This document shows positions 40,464 to 40,510 of a DNA stretch of 40,510 nucleotides, piece by piece (the first letter of the stretch is position 1; each line of letters starts with the position of its first letter). The notes under the pieces were generated by a model, which was given only the letters and a program-made list of their open reading frames with translations, searched no databases and was not told the origin of the DNA. Source of the DNA: Planctomycetota bacterium (GTDB lineage: Bacteria > Planctomycetota > Phycisphaerae > Phycisphaerales > UBA1924). Location of the stretch: NCBI GenBank assembly GCA_024276195.1, contig JAJRXR010000010.1, positions 1 through 40,510 on the forward strand. The letters are read 5' to 3'. The position numbers and the translations under genes are program-made.

Positions 40464-40510
<47 letters not shown>

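Overview
The window is about 40 kb of GC-rich bacterial DNA with mostly minus-strand, closely packed genes. The gene set suggests a planctomycete, probably of the class Phycisphaerae: an H-X9-DG-like pseudopilin C-terminus, a TPR-sulfotransferase, a DUF4175-like coiled-coil protein, an LpxL acyltransferase with an O-antigen ligase (so a Gram-negative envelope), a DUF2089 regulator and many lineage-restricted secreted or membrane proteins. The taxonomic call is inference; no rRNA or marker phylogeny is available here. The right end is a 46-base C homopolymer, probably a contig-end artefact.

Layout. 1-2352: truncated pseudopilin-like end, a lipoprotein and a TPR-sulfotransferase. 2416-6919: an accessory island around uvrC. 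Three different two-TM protein genes sit downstream of uvrC and are separated by copies of the uvrC 3' end. A Panacea-type antitoxin with a candidate MazF/PemK-like toxin lies upstream. 7126-18229: lipoprotein, M20 amidohydrolase, iron-type binding protein, DUF4175-like protein, O-antigen ligase, FmdB-like protein, a stand-alone receiver, LpxL, a coiled-coil membrane protein and an MgtC-family protein. 18340-28029: a large zinc metalloprotease, purB, leuS and an APC permease. 28253-36029: a secreted protein, folC, pdxJ, a DUF2089/membrane protein/M16 operon, a 2-hydroxyacid dehydrogenase, HU and a small membrane protein. 36152-40426: trpE, a tandem pair of paralogous membrane proteins and a secreted protein whose 3' end is duplicated between the paralogs.

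Most striking points. (1) leuS carries an in-frame 640-bp insertion encoding a REP-associated tyrosine transposase (RAYT), bounded by inverted GTAG-palindrome REPs, so the whole gene reads as one 1175-residue LeuRS-RAYT chimera. (2) At two separate loci, small membrane-protein genes are separated by in-frame copies of the upstream gene's 3' end. At uvrC the 55-bp tail copy is 95% identical although the flanking cargo genes are barely alignable, which looks like a cassette array built on a gene tail. (3) UvrC ends just where its (HhH)2 domain should start, at that same tail. (4) Several paired inverted palindromes with a TCC centre suggest multiple REP families in the genome.

Functional links: pdxJ-folC (cofactor synthesis), LpxL with O-antigen ligase (lipid A/LPS), and purB-leuS (housekeeping, separated by a REP pair). 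No CRISPR array, rRNA or tRNA gene was recognised.
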